A DNA stretch of 33,997 nt from Deltaproteobacteria bacterium (GTDB taxonomy: Bacteria > Desulfobacterota > Desulfobacteria > Desulfobacterales > C00003060): NCBI GenBank assembly GCA_003647275.1, contig QMMN01000024.1, forward strand, positions 1 through 33,997, written 5' to 3'. The notes beneath the pieces are model-generated. The model did not search any database. It was not told the origin of the DNA and saw only the letters and a list, made by a program, of their open reading frames with translations. A program made the position numbers and the translations under genes. Shown here piece by piece: positions 18,205 through 26,607 of this stretch (positions within the stretch are counted from its first letter, which is position 1; every line of letters begins with the position of its first letter).

Positions 18205-19181
18205 TGGGGCTGAAAGAGCAAATCCTGGAATCGGTCCGGCAAGACCTCGTTGAAATTGAGGCCGCACTTACCGAGAACCTTAAACCTTATCTTCCTTTAG
18301 TCTCTCATATCGCCAAATATATTATGTTCAGCGGTGGCAAAAGGATGCGTCCACTTCTTATGGTACTTTCCGCACGGCTTTGTGGCTACAAGGGAAATTA
18401 TGATAAAACCCTGTCAATTGTGTTTGAGTACCTTCATGCCGCCACCCTGCTTCATGATGACTTGGTTGACGGCGCCGACATCCGACGCGGGAACCCCGTG
18501 GCCCATTCGATTTGGGGAAACCCGGCCACGGTTTTGGTTGGAGACTTCCTGTTGGCCCGATCCATTGCCATTGCGGCGCAAACAGGTTCTGTCGCAATTG
18601 TTGACATCCTGGCCCATACAACAGCTCAAATGTCTGAGGGAGAGATCCACCAACTGTTGAACCGGGGAGATCTTGCTGTCAAGGAGACAGAGTACATGGA
18701 GGTGATCAGGCGCAAGACGGCCTATCTCATTCAGGCCGCATGCCAAGTCGGGGCTTTGCTTGGAGAGGCACAACAGGAACAGGTGCAGGCATTGGCAGAC
18801 TATGGATATCACTTGGGGATTGCCTTTCAGATGGTTGATGATCTTCTCGATTATACAGCGAACACCAGGGTTCTCGGCAAGGCCACGGGAACAGATCTAA
18901 GGGAAGGAAAGCTCACGCTGCCTGTCATCTATGCGCTGAGTCGCGCCACAAAGGAAGACCGCAGACGCATGGAGACCATTATTCGAGATATGGATATGAC
19001 AGCGTCGGATTTTGATACCGTGCTAGGGCTGATCAAGAAGTACGGCGGCATCGCATATACCAGAGACCGCGCTCGGGAACACATTGATCAGGCCAAGAAA
19101 TCTCTGGATATATTCAGTGCCTCAAAGACACGAACCCTCTTGGAGCAGTTGGCCGATTATGCGTTAGCGCGTGAGATGTAA
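18201..19181 (+). CDS. ispB: Long-chain polyprenyl diphosphate synthase
   Basis: Trans-prenyltransferase (326 aa) that extends FPP/GPP with IPP to make the side chain of a respiratory quinone. First Asp-rich motif DDLVD (86-90) in LLHDDLVDGADIRRG; second motif DDLLD (213-217). The residues 4-5 positions before the first motif are small (Ala81, Thr82), which fits a long (C35-C40 or more) product; exact length cannot be read. It overlaps rimO by 4 bp. The product is probably a menaquinone chain in an anaerobe (inference). Confidence 0.93.
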   Translation: MMGLKEQILESVRQDLVEIEAALTENLKPYLPLVSHIAKYIMFSGGKRMRPLLMVLSARLCGYKGNYDKTLSIVFEYLHAATLLHDDLVDGADIRRGNPVAHSIWGNPATVLVGDFLLARSIAIAAQTGSVAIVDILAHTTAQMSEGEIHQLLNRGDLAVKETEYMEVIRRKTAYLIQAACQVGALLGEAQQEQVQALADYGYHLGIAFQMVDDLLDYTANTRVLGKATGTDLREGKLTLPVIYALSRATKEDRRRMETIIRDMDMTASDFDTVLGLIKKYGGIAYTRDRAREHIDQAKKSLDIFSASKTRTLLEQLADYALAREM

Positions 19182-19359
19182 TCGCTATTTGGGAAAGAGA
19201 TATCGTCTAAACGTTTAGCTATCAGCCGTCGGCTTTCAGTCATCAACAGGCAGTTGTCCAAACAGCCGTGCACCTGGCATGAGGGGGTGGCAAGGAGGCG
19301 TAAAAACAACTAAAGGTCGATTCAGGAAATGCCGATCCACCAGAAAAATGAAATATATA

Positions 19360-19388
19360 TTGACATCCGGCAAATATTATGATTTAAA
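19360..19388 (+). promoter_or_regulatory. Promoter of the leucine leader and leuA
   Basis: A perfect TTGACA (19360-19365) and TTTAAA (19383-19388) lie 17 bp apart. Predicted start is about 19395, some 20 bases before the leader peptide ATG. The preceding 19182-19359 has no gene. Confidence 0.6.
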
Positions 19389-19416
19389 TAAAACAAAATA
19401 CACACGGCGAGAATAG

Positions 19417-19488
19417 ATGATGCGTTTATTACTGCTTGAGCTTTTGCTTCTTCTTGGACTTCTTCAGGGAGGGGTCTGCTTGCGGTAA
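19417..19488 (+). CDS. leuL: leuA leader peptide
   Basis: A 23-codon ORF, ATG to TAA, starts MMRLLLLELLLLLGLL and has 12 Leu codons, ten of them within codons 4-13 and 15-16. Such a density of control codons just before a terminator and a leucine biosynthesis gene is the hallmark of a ribosome-mediated attenuator. Low charged tRNA-Leu would stall the ribosome on codons 4-16. A weak ribosome site (GGCGAGA) precedes it. The peptide itself likely has no other function. Confidence 0.88.
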   Translation: MMRLLLLELLLLLGLLQGGVCLR

Positions 19489-19550
19489 GCGACGCACAAT
19501 CCAGATAATGACGGGCCGCAGGCAGCACAACCTGCGGCCCTTTTTTTTTT
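19476..19550 (+). terminator. Leucine attenuator: antiterminator and terminator
   Basis: Terminator: GGGCCGCAGG (19513-19522), loop CAGCACAA, CCTGCGGCCC (19531-19540), then ten T. Antiterminator: CTGCTTGCGG (19476-19485, last codons of the leader) can pair over all 10 bases (one G-T) with CCGCAGGCAG (19516-19525), the 5' arm of the terminator. A ribosome that reaches the leader stop covers 19476-19485 and lets the terminator form; one stalled at Leu codons leaves it free and prevents termination. Confidence 0.88.
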
Positions 19551-19616
19551 GGGCCCATGGGATTGTGGCTTTTTAACTGCATATGCATTGGTACACACGA
19601 TAAGGAGGTGAGGAAA

Positions 19617-21275
19617 ATGGGGCTCGATTTCAGTGACGATGAAGGTGACCTTAGCAAGCTTACGAATGACTCGAATTTGCAAAAGAAACACAACCATAGG
19701 GAGGAACCAATGGAAAAAATCTTTATCTTTGATACCACATTAAGGGATGGTGAACAGGTTCCAGGGGCATGTCTTAACCCAAGAGAAAAGCTGGAGATCG
19801 CCTTGCAGCTTGCACGTTTGCAGGTAGATGCCATTGAGGCCGGGTTCCCGATCTCATCTCCAGGCGATTTTGAGGCCGTCAAAGCGATTGCTGAAAGGGT
19901 TAAAGGCCCTACCATTGTGGCACTTGCGCGTGCGGTTCACAAGGACATTGAAACGGCCTGGGAGGCCATAAAAAAGGCGGAAAAACCCCGCATTCACGTG
20001 TTTTTGGGGACCTCGGATATTCATATCCAGAAAAAATTTGGGCTTGACCGGGAAAAGGCCCTGGAGAGGGGCCTTGAGGCCTTGAAGTTCGCCAAATCCC
20101 TTTGCCCTGATGTAGAGTATTCTACTGAAGATGCCTCACGCTCAGACCCAGATTATCTCGTGCAGGTGGTGGAGCAGGTGATTGCTGCTGGTGCGACAGT
20201 CGTCAATATCCCGGACACGGTTGGCTATGCGGTTCCCCAGCAGTTTGGTCAGCTCATTGCTTATCTAAAGGCGAGGGTTTCAAACATCGACAAAATCGTA
20301 CTCAGTGTCCATTGCCATAATGATCTGGGGCTTGCCACGGCCAATACTTTAGCAGCCATAGAAAACGGAGCAAGGCAGGTGGAGTGTACCATGAACGGCC
20401 TTGGAGAAAGGGCGGGGAATGCTTCCTTAGAGGAGATTGTCATGGGAATTAAAACCCGGAAGGACTATTTCCGACTCCATACCACGATCAACACCCGAGA
20501 GATCATGAGGACCAGCAGGTTAGTTAGCCGCATGATGGGGATGCCGGTCCAGGCCAACAAGGCCATCGTAGGCTCAAATGCCTTTTCCCATTCTTCTGGC
20601 GTCCACCAAGATGGCATCCTCAAAGACCGAGCCACGTATGAAGTGATGCGCCCTGAAGAGGTGGGCATCACCGAACATACCATGGTCCTTACGGCAAGAT
20701 CGGGCAGACATGCCCTTAGACACAAGATCTCCGAGATGGGCTATGATCTTCAGGAACAGGAGTTTGAGGCGGTTTACAATCGGTTCCTTTCTGTTGCCGA
20801 CAAGAAAAAGCGGGTCTATGATGAAGATGTGGCTGTCATTGTCCAGGACGTGATCTTTGCCCATATAGATCACAGCAAGCTTTACAGCCTTGAATCATAC
20901 AAAGTGACCACGGGAAATGGAGAGGTTCCTGAGGCCCGGGTGAGACTCCGACGTGAGGACGTCATTTTTGAGGCGAGTACTCAGGGTGATGGGCCTATTG
21001 ACGCGATTTTTAAGGCGATTGACAAGATTGCGGGTGCTTATCACAGGCTTGAAGACTTTCAGGTCAAGGCTGTGACCGAGACCAAGGAGGCCATGGGCAT
21101 TGCTACTGTGCGGGTGTCTCGCGAGGGTTTTCGTGCTCTGGGTCGGGGGTCCAGCACAGATATCCTCAAGGCCAGTGCCAAGGCTTATGTGCAGGCCATC
21201 AACCGGCTTTACTGGTTGCTGCAGCGCAATTCTGAGGCTTGCCAATCGGAGAACGGCCTTTCCATCTCAAGATAG
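19617..21275 (+). CDS. leuA: 2-isopropylmalate synthase
   Basis: First enzyme of leucine synthesis: condenses acetyl-CoA and 2-oxoisovalerate. The catalytic TIM barrel begins IFIFDTTLRDGEQVPGA and has the metal-site HCHNDLGLATANTLAAIENGA split as HCHNDLG and NTLAAI motifs; the C-terminal LeuA allosteric domain (leucine feedback) is complete. Two starts are possible: ATG 19617 (552 aa) behind a perfect TAAGGAGGTGA 7 bp away, and ATG 19710 (521 aa) behind AGGGAGG. The second matches the usual family N-terminus; the first has the better ribosome site and adds 31 polar residues. Expression is controlled by the leader attenuator upstream. No other leu genes are next to it. Confidence 0.95.
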   Translation: MGLDFSDDEGDLSKLTNDSNLQKKHNHREEPMEKIFIFDTTLRDGEQVPGACLNPREKLEIALQLARLQVDAIEAGFPISSPGDFEAVKAIAERVKGPTIVALARAVHKDIETAWEAIKKAEKPRIHVFLGTSDIHIQKKFGLDREKALERGLEALKFAKSLCPDVEYSTEDASRSDPDYLVQVVEQVIAAGATVVNIPDTVGYAVPQQFGQLIAYLKARVSNIDKIVLSVHCHNDLGLATANTLAAIENGARQVECTMNGLGERAGNASLEEIVMGIKTRKDYFRLHTTINTREIMRTSRLVSRMMGMPVQANKAIVGSNAFSHSSGVHQDGILKDRATYEVMRPEEVGITEHTMVLTARSGRHALRHKISEMGYDLQEQEFEAVYNRFLSVADKKKRVYDEDVAVIVQDVIFAHIDHSKLYSLESYKVTTGNGEVPEARVRLRREDVIFEASTQGDGPIDAIFKAIDKIAGAYHRLEDFQVKAVTETKEAMGIATVRVSREGFRALGRGSSTDILKASAKAYVQAINRLYWLLQRNSEACQSENGLSISR

Positions 21276-21333
21276 ATCTGCCAGGCCTGCTACAGCATGA
21301 CTTCGAACCAAGGGGGGATTCCATTTTTTATCA

Positions 21334-21362
21334 TTGAAAAATTCCGTGATTCTCGCTATATA
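21334..21362 (+). promoter_or_regulatory. Promoter for the beta-helix lipoprotein gene
   Basis: TTGAAA (21334-21339) and TATATA (21357-21362) are 17 bp apart, about 200 bases before the ATG at 21564. The long leader holds a small CTCAC/GTGAG hairpin near 21457 but no riboswitch I recognise. Confidence 0.5.
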
Positions 21363-21563
21363 AAAAAACTTAAGTGCCTGAAAAATTCTGCGGCAGTAGA
21401 ACCAAATTTCACATGGATTGCATGATTGATTGAAGGCTTGAAGCGCATCTGTTATCTCACTTACGTGAGAAGGAGGCACTTGCCCAAAATCCAGTCGAAT
21501 TTTTTTGGGGTCCTTGCAAAGCAAGGATTCCGAATCAGAATAAATAGCTTGAGGTATAGATTT

Positions 21564-24320
21564 ATGAAGGGTTTTACTGCGAGAATTCCCCCCTTTTTCC
21601 TTTTTCATCTTGCCCTTTGTGGTTTCATATTCGCTGGGTGTGCCACGGTAGCTACGAAAAAGACCGCAATTACTCCTGAGATCACCCATTTGTTCAAGGG
21701 GACCTACAAGGTCGATCCATATCTAAAGACCCACATGCCCAGGACCGTGGCTGTCCTTCCTTTCGTGGATCAGTCTAGGGGCAAGCAGGGCGTTGAGCCC
21801 GTTCGCAGGGCATTTTACAACCATTTTAGTGTTCTCCCATACACAGATGTGGAACTTTACCGCGTGGATCGCCTTTTGGGGAAGGCAGGACTCACCGATC
21901 CTGAGGCCATTGCAGATACCCCACCCCAGAGACTGGGGGAGATCCTGAAGGTAGATGCTGTGATATTGGGCAATGTATCAAATTTTGACAAATTTTATGC
22001 CTTGCTCTATTCACAGGTGGCCGTGGGGGCAGAAATCAAGATGTTTGACACCAAGAGTGGACACATCCTGTGGAGCGGCAAACATGTGGCCCGGAAGCAC
22101 CAGGGGGGAGTTTCGGTTTCCCCGGTCGGGATCGTTGCCACCATTGTGGCAACTGCTATGAATATCCGGGATGTTCAACTCCTCAGGGCCTGCGATGATC
22201 TGTTCCGGGATATGGTCAAAACAATCCCGTCACCCACGATAGCCGAGGCGACCCGGCCTCCCATAATAACCCTTCTCACCCAGGACACAAAAGGCCTTCC
22301 CAAGAAGGCCGGAGATGAAATCAGGGTGGTTATTGAGGGAGATCCCAACATGCAGGCCAGCTTTGATATAGGGACCTTCAAGAAGGGGATTGACATGGTA
22401 GAGGTGGAGCCGGGTGGCTACCTGGGGACTTACAGGGTGGTGCCCGGAGACAACGTGGATGAGGCCATTGTTACAGGATATCTAACCGATGATTCAGGGA
22501 ACACGACGAGCTGGATCGATGCGGTAGGTACTGTGACGATCGATACCACCCCGCCAGAAAGTCCCAAGGGGCTGAGGGCCGTGGGCCGTGACGGCTTTGT
22601 GATTTTGGACTGGGCCAAGAATTCTGAAGCAGATCTTGCCGGCTACCGTATTTACCGAAGTAAAACACCCTTAACGGGGTTTGAGGCCCTGGGCAACACA
22701 GAGTTGAACCGCTATAAAGATAAAGATCTTTCCAACTTACAGAAGTATTACTACAAGGTATCGGCCAAGGATCGGGCCGGCAATGAAAGCAAAAGGACCG
22801 ATAGCGTGGTTGGGATGGCTGTAGCGCCCGGGCCCACGCCAGTTTCAGGGGCAGTTATAGAGGATACGACCTGGTATGCCGGGGCAAGCCCGTATGTGAT
22901 TGAAGGGCCCGTGACGATTAAGGATAAAGCCACGTTGACGATTGAGCCGGGCACGATTATTCAATCTAAGGGTAGCGGACTTCGGGTCGAGGGCCGTTTG
23001 CTTGCGCGTGGGGACCAGACACATCTTATTATCTTTGGTGGCCAGGATCATACCCCTTGGGAAGGGATATCTTTTTACAATGTCAAGGGTAAGGAAAATT
23101 GGGTTCGTTTCTGTCGAATCCGTGATGCCAATATAGCCATTTCCTGCCGCTCATCTTCGCCTGTGATAAGGGATTGCGAATTTACGGACAACACGGACGG
23201 CATCAGGGTGATGGACACATTTTCAGAACCTGAGATATGCGACAATACCATTCATAGGAATACTGGAACTGGGCTGATAGTGGTGGAAGGGGCGAGACCC
23301 ACGGTTGAAGGAAATATTGTCCGGGAAAACAGCAAAGGAGGGATCTTGATTGAAGGTGCAGCACCTACGGTCCTCCATAACACCATCGTTCAAAACGCAG
23401 GAGGGGGCATTCGTGTGGTTAAGAGCCAGGCCGAGATCAAGGAAAACAATATTTATGACAATGAACCCTATAATATGGTGGGTGCCATGTCAGGGGAGCC
23501 TGTCTGCGCGAAGGACAACTGGTGGGGAACCAAGAACGGACTTGATATCCTTTCACGAATAAAGGGGCGTATTGACATTGGCAGCATCCTGGATGGCCCC
23601 TATTCTGTGGGAAAGAGCATCGAATTACCCATTCTTCAGGGGCCATTGGGCGGCGAGATAAGGACTGATGGCTTTCTCACACTTTCTAACAGCCCATATA
23701 CTGTTGAAAAGGATTTAGTCATTGATGGTGGCGCCACGCTATACATTGAGCCGGGCGTCAGGCTGATGTTCGATCAAAACACTTCGGTCACTGTGAAAGA
23801 CGGAGGCATGGTGGCCCGGGGAAAAAGAGAGCAACCTATTGTTTTTACGTCGTCAGGTGCCTCACCTTCGGCTGGAGATTATTTGAGCGTGGTCCGTTTT
23901 ATTGCCCGGACCAAGGTCAATAGTTTTTTTGAATACTGTGTGATGGAACATGCTACCATTGCAGTTGACATCCACTTTGGGTCGCCTGATATATCTTATT
24001 GTTACATTGCGAACAACGCGCAAAGCGCCATTAAATGTCGAAACGATGCTGCACCCAAGATTTTTTATAACACGATTACAGGGAACCTGGGCACCGGCGG
24101 GATTGAGTGTGTGGGGATGTCAAGGCCAAAGATCAATCACAACAATATTGTCGACAATGCCGTAGGCATCCAGGCCTTTTCCACGATTTTGATAGATGGT
24201 CGATACAATTGGTGGGGTAAGGCCCAACCGGATAGTAGCCTAATTTGGGGAGAAGAGAACATTCAATTCAAGCCCTGGCTTGAGGCCCCGGAAGAGAAGG
24301 CATTTACAATTGATGATTGA
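21564..24320 (+). CDS. Lipoprotein: GNA1162-like domain, FN3 and right-handed beta-helix
   Basis: Large secreted lipoprotein of 918 aa from the ATG at 21564, chosen because a signal peptide with lipobox FAGC (Cys 26) starts there and GAGG lies upstream. Residues about 50-230 (RTVAVLPFVDQS to LFRDMVKTIPSP) resemble the DUF799/GNA1162 lipoprotein domain, related to the CsgG/TolB-N fold. About 330-420 is an FN3 module (SPKGLRAVGRDGFVILDW). The rest is a right-handed parallel beta-helix in two blocks with pectate-lyase/NosD-like repeats (IRDCEFTDNTDGIRV, NNWWG motifs). Likely outer membrane or surface, possibly glycan-binding or cleaving; no catalytic residues assigned. The stop lies in a GATGATTGAT satellite, before element C. 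Confidence 0.8.
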   Translation: MKGFTARIPPFFLFHLALCGFIFAGCATVATKKTAITPEITHLFKGTYKVDPYLKTHMPRTVAVLPFVDQSRGKQGVEPVRRAFYNHFSVLPYTDVELYRVDRLLGKAGLTDPEAIADTPPQRLGEILKVDAVILGNVSNFDKFYALLYSQVAVGAEIKMFDTKSGHILWSGKHVARKHQGGVSVSPVGIVATIVATAMNIRDVQLLRACDDLFRDMVKTIPSPTIAEATRPPIITLLTQDTKGLPKKAGDEIRVVIEGDPNMQASFDIGTFKKGIDMVEVEPGGYLGTYRVVPGDNVDEAIVTGYLTDDSGNTTSWIDAVGTVTIDTTPPESPKGLRAVGRDGFVILDWAKNSEADLAGYRIYRSKTPLTGFEALGNTELNRYKDKDLSNLQKYYYKVSAKDRAGNESKRTDSVVGMAVAPGPTPVSGAVIEDTTWYAGASPYVIEGPVTIKDKATLTIEPGTIIQSKGSGLRVEGRLLARGDQTHLIIFGGQDHTPWEGISFYNVKGKENWVRFCRIRDANIAISCRSSSPVIRDCEFTDNTDGIRVMDTFSEPEICDNTIHRNTGTGLIVVEGARPTVEGNIVRENSKGGILIEGAAPTVLHNTIVQNAGGGIRVVKSQAEIKENNIYDNEPYNMVGAMSGEPVCAKDNWWGTKNGLDILSRIKGRIDIGSILDGPYSVGKSIELPILQGPLGGEIRTDGFLTLSNSPYTVEKDLVIDGGATLYIEPGVRLMFDQNTSVTVKDGGMVARGKREQPIVFTSSGASPSAGDYLSVVRFIARTKVNSFFEYCVMEHATIAVDIHFGSPDISYCYIANNAQSAIKCRNDAAPKIFYNTITGNLGTGGIECVGMSRPKINHNNIVDNAVGIQAFSTILIDGRYNWWGKAQPDSSLIWGEENIQFKPWLEAPEEKAFTIDD

Positions 24321-24336
24321 TGATTGACAGTGGAGA

Positions 24337-24464
24337 AGTGAGCTAAAGTGTCTAAAGTGCCTAAAGTGAGCTAAAGTTGAGGACTTGAAGAAACTTTTTG
24401 TAAAGAATGGTTTTATTCCTTTAACTTTAGGCACTTTAGCTCACTTTAGTACACTTTAGGCACT
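24337..24464. repeat. IVS-like element C, non-coding
   Basis: Left arm 24337-24378 (units AGTGAGCTAA, AGTGTCTAA, AGTGCCTAA, AGTGAGCTAA, AGTT); right arm 24423-24464 with the same kinds of unit inverted. The 44-bp interior (GAGGACTTGAAGAAACTTTT...) is almost identical to that of element F. TTATTGACCAATGACC follows the right arm. Confidence 0.8.
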
Positions 24465-24501
24465 CCCTTATTGACCAATGACCAATGACTATTGACGAAC
24501 C

Positions 24502-25629
24502 ATGAATAGACGGCATTTCTTGAAATACATAGCCAGGAGCATCCTTGGCACTTCAGGGCTTTGGCTGTCCAGCAGGGGTATGGCGTGGGGAAAGTCAGCT
24601 TTTGACTATGCCCTGGAGGGACAAAACCTGATTGCGGCCAAGCGCTTTGCCGAGGCCATCGAGGTGCTGAAAGAAGCCATCCGTTTGGACTCGAAGAGCG
24701 ACTGGGCCCATGGCCTGCTCGGGCGTGCATACCACGGTCTTGACCAGAAAGCCGAAGCAGTGGCGGCCTTTAGGGAGGCGGTTCGGCTCAATCCCGCTGA
24801 CACCTATTCTCGGATGATGATTGAGATCATTACCCAGAAGCCGATACCCAGACTGAAGAGACCAGCACGTCCCCTTAGCCCTTTGGAAAAGGCGGCCAAG
24901 GTCGAGGAAGAAGTCATGCTCAACCAGCTTAGTCCTGAGGGGGGCCTTGCCTACCAGGTCAAACGTGTCGTGCTTGACCCTGGTCACGGCGGATTTGATT
25001 CAGGTGCAATTGGACCCACAGGCCTGAAGGAAAAGGAGGTAACCCTTGATCTTGCCTTGCGTCTCAGCCGAAGAATCTCTGAAAAGGGAAATATCAAATG
25101 CTTTTTGACACGCACCGGGGACTACTATATCCCCCTCAGTGAGCGTACGGTTATTGCCAACCAATACCAGGCTGATCTCTTTGTCAGCATCCACATCAAT
25201 GCCAATGAGAACCCAAAAGCACACGGGTGTGAGACCTACTATTGTTCGGAGAGGGCCTCCAGCAAGGAGGCGGCTCGGGTTGCAGCCTTTGAAAATGCAG
25301 TACTCAAGTACGATGAACCCTTTAAGAAAAGGCCTGGCTACATCGATATCGAGGAGATCCTTTTCAACTTTGAACGAAGGCTTTATTGGGAGGAGAGCGG
25401 CAAATTTGCCGGGACCTTCCAGGACTATTTTCAACAAACCCTGCCTTTTAAGAGTCGGGGCGTTCATTCAGCCAATTTTTTTGTGCTTCGGCGTGCAAAG
25501 ATGCCGTCGATCCTACTTGAGACCGGGTTTGTTTCAAATCGCGATGAAGAGGCCAAGCTGAAAAAGGCCTCGGTTCGAGAGGAGATCGCCGCTGCCGTGG
25601 TAAGGGGATTGTTGCATGGACGTGCATGA
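24502..25629 (+). CDS. N-acetylmuramoyl-L-alanine amidase (Amidase_3) with TPRs and a Tat-type signal
   Basis: Zinc amidase (375 aa) that cuts the bond between MurNAc and L-Ala of peptidoglycan. The N-terminus MNRRHFLK plus a hydrophobic stretch looks like a twin-arginine signal. Residues about 33-105 hold two TPR units; about 155-372 is the AmiC-like domain with zinc ligands in DPGHGG (His162), KEKEV (Glu179) and SIHINAN (His231), and the catalytic Glu in ILLETGF near 350. All key residues are present, so it should be active in the periplasm. No Shine-Dalgarno; the ATG follows an ATTGACGAACC satellite. It overlaps the next TPR gene by 14 bp. Confidence 0.92.
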   Translation: MNRRHFLKYIARSILGTSGLWLSSRGMAWGKSAFDYALEGQNLIAAKRFAEAIEVLKEAIRLDSKSDWAHGLLGRAYHGLDQKAEAVAAFREAVRLNPADTYSRMMIEIITQKPIPRLKRPARPLSPLEKAAKVEEEVMLNQLSPEGGLAYQVKRVVLDPGHGGFDSGAIGPTGLKEKEVTLDLALRLSRRISEKGNIKCFLTRTGDYYIPLSERTVIANQYQADLFVSIHINANENPKAHGCETYYCSERASSKEAARVAAFENAVLKYDEPFKKRPGYIDIEEILFNFERRLYWEESGKFAGTFQDYFQQTLPFKSRGVHSANFFVLRRAKMPSILLETGFVSNRDEEAKLKKASVREEIAAAVVRGLLHGRA

Positions 25630-26437
25630 CCTCATCTTTCAAGGAGCAGACTACCACTACAAGGGGGATCTCGACAAGGCCATTGCCAAGTTCCAAGCAG
25701 CCGTTAGAGTTGAACCCCAAAACGAGTATGCCCACAACCAGCTAGGCATCCTTTATGCCAAAAAAGAGCACTTTGATGCGGCCTTTGGTGAATTTCAGAA
25801 GGTCGTCCAGATCGATAGACGTAACACCTATGCTCTGTTGTGGCTTGGGATTCTTTACCTGAAACAAGGAAACCTTAACCAGGGTTTTGAAAAATTTCAG
25901 AGAATCATTGAAATCGACCCGGCCAATGCCGATGCTTATTATTTTTTGGGAGCGGTCTACAATTTTAGGCATAATACGGCTAGGGCGATCGAATATTTGA
26001 AAAAGGCCAGGGATGCTGATTCCGCCGAACCTGATACCCATTACCGACTGGCCCAGGCCTTTCATAACCTGGACATGACCGCCAATGCACTCTTGGAGTA
26101 TCAGCGTACATTGGCCCTGAAGCCGTCCCATACCAAGGCCATCAACGGCATCGGTTGGATCTATTACAACCGTGGCGACCGGGATGCAGCCATCTGCCAA
26201 TGGAAAAAGACCCTCAAGATAAATCCTAAGGACCGCGATGCGATCTTCAATCTGGCCAAGGCCTATAATGATCTGGCCTGGGAGGCCAGGAATCATAACA
26301 AGCTTGAGGCGGCAATTTTGTACTGGAAAAAGACCCTTGCGGTTGATCCTAAGAATAAGGCAGCCTTGCACTATCTCAAGAAATACGAGAATCGCGAGCC
26401 GGAAATCGGAAATCGGTTACGCAGCTCGTTACGGTAA
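25616..26437 (+). CDS. TPR repeat protein
   Basis: Protein of 273 aa made almost wholly of about seven TPR units (for example GDLDKAIAKFQAAVRVEPQNEY and its repeats). It has no signal peptide or membrane segment, so it is predicted to be a cytosolic scaffold. The start lies inside the 3' end of the amidase gene (14-bp overlap), which argues for translational coupling and a shared task in cell wall or envelope work. The specific partner cannot be inferred. Confidence 0.85.
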   Translation: MDVHDLIFQGADYHYKGDLDKAIAKFQAAVRVEPQNEYAHNQLGILYAKKEHFDAAFGEFQKVVQIDRRNTYALLWLGILYLKQGNLNQGFEKFQRIIEIDPANADAYYFLGAVYNFRHNTARAIEYLKKARDADSAEPDTHYRLAQAFHNLDMTANALLEYQRTLALKPSHTKAINGIGWIYYNRGDRDAAICQWKKTLKINPKDRDAIFNLAKAYNDLAWEARNHNKLEAAILYWKKTLAVDPKNKAALHYLKKYENREPEIGNRLRSSLR

Positions 26438-26607
26438 CCGGCAGCCGTCAGACGTAACGAGCTGTGAATAATGAACAACGAATAACGGGCAACACAGATT
26501 AAGACAGATTACACAGATGCTGCAGATTAAGGGCGTAGAAGTAGTTAGCACAGATTAATCAGCGTAATCAGCGTTAACGAATAACGAATAATGAAGAGGA
26601 GGGTATT
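26438..26607. repeat. Satellite block: ACAGATTA and AATAACGA words
   Basis: Near 26490-26580 there are repeated ACAGATTA and AATCAGCGT words, followed by AACGAATAACGAATAATG up to the ribosome site GAGGAGGG of the next gene. It has no ORF. Confidence 0.55.

Noticed and set aside
19322-19915. Minus-strand frame of 197 codons over the leuA leader
   Set aside because: It is antisense to the leader, the terminator and the leuA start, and has no recognisable domain.
21457-21480. CTCAC/GTGAG hairpin in the leader of the beta-helix gene as a riboswitch
   Set aside because: A single short hairpin without the conserved motifs of any riboswitch class I know.
24337-24464. Element C as a Rho-independent terminator
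   Set aside because: The stem is long and AT-rich and is not followed by a T-tract, so it does not fit that class. A role in RNA processing remains possible.
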